DNA of 64,000 nucleotides from Microbacterium mangrovi (lineage in GTDB: Bacteria > Actinomycetota > Actinomycetes > Actinomycetales > Microbacteriaceae). A program made the translations under genes and the position numbers. The notes under the pieces are model-generated. The model did no database searches, was not told the origin of the DNA, and worked only from the letters and a program-made list of their open reading frames with translations. The stretch spans positions 1-64,000 of the forward strand of contig NZ_JTDK01000008.1 in NCBI RefSeq assembly GCF_000802305.1, written 5' to 3'. Shown in pieces: positions 60,809-64,000 of the stretch. The first letter of the stretch is position 1. Every line of letters begins with the position of its first letter.

Positions 60809-62895
60809 CGGGTGACCTCCTGACGTGTCGAGCGGGTCCCGGCCGGAACCCGCGGATCCTCGACCGGTTGAAGCGGGAAGTGGCAGGCCACCTGATGCGT
60901 CGCGGTCACCGGCCTCAGTTCGGGCTCCTCGATCGCACACCGCTCGGTGGCCAGCGGACAGCGCGTACGGAAGCGGCATCCGCTCGGCGGATCGAGCGGA
61001 CTCGGGATCTCGCCGGTGATGCGTCCCACGGGTTCGGATGCCGTCTCGGGGTGGGCGATCGGCACGGCGGCGAGGAGCCCGGCGGTATACGGGTGCGCGG
61101 CCGAGCCGTAGACGGCATCCGTGTCGCCGATCTCGACGAGCTTGCCGAGGTACATGACGCCGACGCGATCGGAGAGGTATCGCACCACGGACAGATCGTG
61201 CGAGATCACGACGCTCGACAGTCCCCGCTCGCGCTGCTGGCTGCGCATGAGGTTCAGGACCTGGGACCGGATGGACACGTCGAGCGCGCTGACCGGCTCG
61301 TCTGCGACGAGCACGCTGGGAGCCAGAGCGAGAGCGCGCGCGAGTCCGATCCGCTGACGCTGACCGCCGGAGAGTTCGTACGGGTAGCGGTCGAGGATGC
61401 CTGCTCCGAGGCCGACACTGTCGAGGAGTTCGCGGGCGGTGGCCGTCCGCTGGGCCTGGGTGCCGACGCCCTGGATCGCGAGCGGCTCGCGCAGGGTCTG
61501 TCCGATCCGCATCTTGGGATCGAGCGACGCGCTGGAATCCTGGAACATCATCTGGAGCCGCGTGCGCCGCTCCGCCAGCTCTCGTGGCCTCACGCCGGAG
61601 ATCTTCTGTCCGTCGAGGCGCACCTCCCCCGACGTCGGGCGGTCCAGGGCCACGAGGATCCGTCCGAGCGATGACTTTCCGCAGCCGGACTCGCCCACGA
61701 GTCCGAACGTCTCGCCCGCAGCGACGTCGAAGGTCACGCCGTCGACCGCCTTCACCGTGCGGCGGCGCCCCTTGGGTCCGAATCCGGAGACCGGATGCGC
61801 CTGCCGCACATCCGTGACACGCAAGCGCGGCTCCGACTCCGCGGGTGCCGGCCGCACCGGGTTCGCGGGGCGGGTGACGGTTGACGCCGCGGCACCCGGT
61901 CGAACCGGAATCGTCTGGGCGATCACCGGATTCCAGCAGGCGAATCTGTGGGCGGCATCCGGCCGGTCCACGCCGTCCGTGGTGACCAGCGGCGGGTATT
62001 CCGCACGGCAGCGTTCAGTGGCGGCGGCGCAGCGCGGCGCGAACCGGCAGCCGACCGGCTGCTCGGTCGGGTCCGGCGGGGAGCCGGGGATGCTGAACAG
62101 CTCGACGGAGCGGTCCTGCTCGAGTGAGGGGATCGAGGAGAGGAGCGCGTGCGTGTACTGGTGCCGGGTGTCGCGGAACAGCTGCGTCGTGGGCCCGGTC
62201 TCCACCATGCGCCCGGCGTACATCACGCCCACGTGGTCGGCGTAACGCGCGACCACGCCCATGTCGTGGGTGACGAGGATCATCGACATGCCCAGCTGGC
62301 GCTTGAGCCCGTCGAGCAGCTCCAGGATCTCGGCCTGGATGGTCACGTCGAGTGCGGTCGTCGGCTCGTCCGCGATGAGGAGCTTCGGCTCGCAGATGAG
62401 AGCCATGACGATCATGACGCGCTGGCGCATCCCGCCCGAGAGCTGGTGCGGGAAGTCATCGAACCGCTCCGCAGGGTTCGGGATGCCGACGAGCGCGAGC
62501 ATCTCCTCGACGACCTTGCGCGCCGCCCGGGAGCTCGCCCTGCGGTGCAGCCGGTAGGTCTCGACGATCTGATCCCCGACCCGCCGGGTGGGGTTCAGGG
62601 AGGTGAGCGAATCCTGGAACACCATCGCGATGTCGTTGCCGCGGATGGCGCGATACTCCGCGTCCGCGAGGCCGACCAGCTCGCGCCCGTCGAACCGGAT
62701 GGAGCCGGAGGTCACGCGACCGCCGGCGGGCAGCATCCCCATCACGGCGAGGCCGGTCATGGACTTGCCGGATCCGGTCTCACCGACGATGCCGAGAGTC
62801 TCGCCGACGCCCACCGTCAGACTCACGCCGGTGACCGGGCGAACGAGTCGTTCGCCGCGTCGGATCTCCACGGTGAGATCACTGATCGTCAGCAT
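60805..62895 (-). CDS. Two-domain peptide ABC transporter ATPase (DppD-DppF fusion)
   Basis: 696-aa protein with two complete nucleotide-binding domains. Domain 1 (about 1-320): Walker A GETGSGKSM, signature LSGGMRQRVM, Walker B LLIADEPTTALD. Domain 2 (about 365-680): Walker A GESGCGKSS, signature LSGGQRQRIGLARAL, Walker B VLVADEPVSALD. Each ends with the oligopeptide-type Cys-rich segment (GCRFAPRCAAATERC and GCRFRTRCPLATERC) that can bind an iron-sulfur cluster in OppD/DppD. AAAGGAG precedes ATG 62895. One polypeptide can thus power the permease pair. Confidence 0.93.
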   Translation of the reverse strand: MLTISDLTVEIRRGERLVRPVTGVSLTVGVGETLGIVGETGSGKSMTGLAVMGMLPAGGRVTSGSIRFDGRELVGLADAEYRAIRGNDIAMVFQDSLTSLNPTRRVGDQIVETYRLHRRASSRAARKVVEEMLALVGIPNPAERFDDFPHQLSGGMRQRVMIVMALICEPKLLIADEPTTALDVTIQAEILELLDGLKRQLGMSMILVTHDMGVVARYADHVGVMYAGRMVETGPTTQLFRDTRHQYTHALLSSIPSLEQDRSVELFSIPGSPPDPTEQPVGCRFAPRCAAATERCRAEYPPLVTTDGVDRPDAAHRFACWNPVIAQTIPVRPGAAASTVTRPANPVRPAPAESEPRLRVTDVRQAHPVSGFGPKGRRRTVKAVDGVTFDVAAGETFGLVGESGCGKSSLGRILVALDRPTSGEVRLDGQKISGVRPRELAERRTRLQMMFQDSSASLDPKMRIGQTLREPLAIQGVGTQAQRTATARELLDSVGLGAGILDRYPYELSGGQRQRIGLARALALAPSVLVADEPVSALDVSIRSQVLNLMRSQQRERGLSSVVISHDLSVVRYLSDRVGVMYLGKLVEIGDTDAVYGSAAHPYTAGLLAAVPIAHPETASEPVGRITGEIPSPLDPPSGCRFRTRCPLATERCAIEEPELRPVTATHQVACHFPLQPVEDPRVPAGTRSTRQEVTR

Positions 62896-62979
62896 GCGGC
62901 GCTCCTTTGTGCGGGTGTATTTCATGGTGCGGGATGTCGACCCCGCGCCGTTCGTCTGGATCATCAAACCGGGTGTGGT

Positions 62980-64000
62980 TCATTCGTCCTCGCGGACGAA
63001 GGGCGTGGGCGGAACGCCGAGCTGCTCCCGGAAGAGCCGTCGCACGTTGCCGCCGAGCACCGCCCGGATGTCGGCCTCAGCCCAGCCGCGCCGCAGCAGA
63101 GCGGCTGTCAGCAGCGGCAGGCCGGACGGTCCCTCGAGGCCCGGAAGGTAGGCGTCGGCGGGGACGCCTTCGACGTCCGTGACCCTGCAGCAGGGGGCGG
63201 TGGTCTCCTCGAGGACTTCCTTGACGAAGTCGGGGCCGATCCCGACCTGGTCGATTCCGGCGACCGCCGCGAGATGCTCGAGATGATCCACCAGGCGGTC
63301 CACCGACCGGTCTTCGCCGTGCAGGAACGGGGCGAAGAAGTTCACGCACACCACTCCCCCGGCGGAGGCGATCATGCGGATCGGCTCGTCGCGCAGATTG
63401 CGGTGGTGGTCGAGCAGTGCCCGAGCGGAGGAGTGGGTGGCGATCACCGGACGCTGGGCGATCTCGAGCACATGGTCGACCCCGGCGGCGCCCAGATGGC
63501 TGACGTCGAAGAGCATGCCGAGGCGCTCCATCTCGGCGACGGCGCGGACACCGGCCCGTGTGAGCCGACTGCCGGCGGCATCCTCACCGCTGCCGTCGGC
63601 GAAAGCACCGCGACCGAAGTGCGCGAGCGACGCGACACGCACCCCGAGACGGAACATCGTGTGCAGGAGCGCGACATCGTCGCCGATGCCGTGCGCGCCC
63701 TCGAGTGCCAGCACCAGGGCGATTCGACCGGATGAAGCGGCCGCGTCGAGTTCCGTCCCGTCCCCGCACAGCGCGACGGTCCGGGCGTTCTGTTCGGCCA
63801 GGCGATGCGCCGCCTCGATCATCCGCATCGTCTGTCGGAGCGCACCTTCGGACCGATGGGTGTCATCGACGAAGACGGGCAGCACCTGCAGGTCGATGCC
63901 GCCGTCGGTCAGCTGGGGCAGCCAGCGTTCCGCGAAGAACGTCCCCCACTGCTCACTGGGTCGTGCAACGACCGCGCACAGCAGATCGTTGTGGGTGTCG
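62980..64000 (-). CDS. M19 membrane dipeptidase family protein (5' end outside window)
   Basis: Zinc dipeptidase of the M19 (renal dipeptidase) family; 340 codons are in the window and only a few N-terminal residues are missing. The metal motif DTHND opens the visible part. The bridging Glu is in VLALEGAHG, the His ligands in VIATHSSAR and nearby DHHRN, and Asp in VGIGPDF. M19 enzymes cleave dipeptides and, unlike most peptidases, accept a C-terminal D-residue. It is 84 bp upstream of the ABC ATPase on the same strand, so it probably starts the peptide-import operon. This fits the D-to-L amino acid genes on the opposite strand. Confidence 0.88.
   Translation of the reverse strand, partial: DTHNDLLCAVVARPSEQWGTFFAERWLPQLTDGGIDLQVLPVFVDDTHRSEGALRQTMRMIEAAHRLAEQNARTVALCGDGTELDAAASSGRIALVLALEGAHGIGDDVALLHTMFRLGVRVASLAHFGRGAFADGSGEDAAGSRLTRAGVRAVAEMERLGMLFDVSHLGAAGVDHVLEIAQRPVIATHSSARALLDHHRNLRDEPIRMIASAGGVVCVNFFAPFLHGEDRSVDRLVDHLEHLAAVAGIDQVGIGPDFVKEVLEETTAPCCRVTDVEGVPADAYLPGLEGPSGLPLLTAALLRRGWAEADIRAVLGGNVRRLFREQLGVPPTPFVREDE

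Noticed and set aside
1..64000. CRISPR arrays, tRNA or rRNA genes, insertion sequences, prophage
   Set aside because: No regularly spaced repeats, no cloverleaf or rRNA-like sequence, and no transposase, integrase or phage gene was found on either strand.

Overview
The window looks like a chromosome segment of a high-GC actinobacterium, most likely Microbacteriaceae and probably Microbacterium or a close relative. The reasons are the very high GC with dense GC3 codons, many GTG starts, 1-8 nt start/stop overlaps, a DUF222/HNH gene, a deazaflavin (F420)-type nitroreductase, a TreS-like plus maltokinase pair, and constant recurrence of the hexamer GGATGC/GCATCC. No rRNA, tRNA, CRISPR array, insertion sequence or prophage was seen. 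No stretch over 300 bp lacks a gene.

Layout. 0-4.6 kb: two divergent sugar operons (FGGY kinase and mannose-6-phosphate isomerase-like; DhnA-type aldolase and Gfo/Idh/MocA oxidoreductase) around a palindromic control region. 4.7-9.0 kb: a lipase-like hydrolase coupled to a large membrane protein of unknown function. 9-13.7 kb: carboxymuconolactone decarboxylase-like protein, DUF222/HNH protein, a lower-GC small gene, serine hydrolase, AEC permease. 13.7-19 kb: a five-gene acyl-CoA operon (SDR, APH-type kinase, three acyl-CoA dehydrogenases) that resembles the 4-hydroxyacyl-CoA route. 19-26.3 kb: FHA-like protein, PadR regulator with membrane partner, DJ-1/PfpI protein, LysR, hemerythrin-like protein, GlxA-type AraC regulator, a frameshifted alpha/beta hydrolase, deazaflavin oxidoreductase. 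26.4-31.7 kb: TreS-like GH13, maltokinase, MerR/Hsp20 pair and two small proteins.

31.7-36.3 kb is a compact urease operon (fused UreAB, C, F, G, D; no UreE). 36.4-46.7 kb: secreted M60 metallopeptidase, GNAT, M20 peptidase, small acidic protein, DUF72 protein, a NarL-type two-component system divergent from a MacB/FtsX-like ABC pair, and a phospholipase D-like protein. 46.8-48.7 kb: a divergent XRE regulator/SDR pair.

48.8-64 kb is the most coherent metabolic locus. On the plus strand an M20 amidohydrolase, a GNAT transferase and an N-acylamino acid racemase overlap and are followed by a PucR regulator; this is the gene set of the known N-succinyl D-to-L amino acid conversion pathway. Converging on it from the minus strand are an M19 dipeptidase (cut by the window end), a two-domain ABC ATPase, two permeases, a family-5 binding lipoprotein, an erythromycin-esterase-like protein and a prolyl oligopeptidase. 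Together they suggest import and breakdown of peptides, probably including D-residue peptides, and conversion of the released D-amino acids to L-forms.
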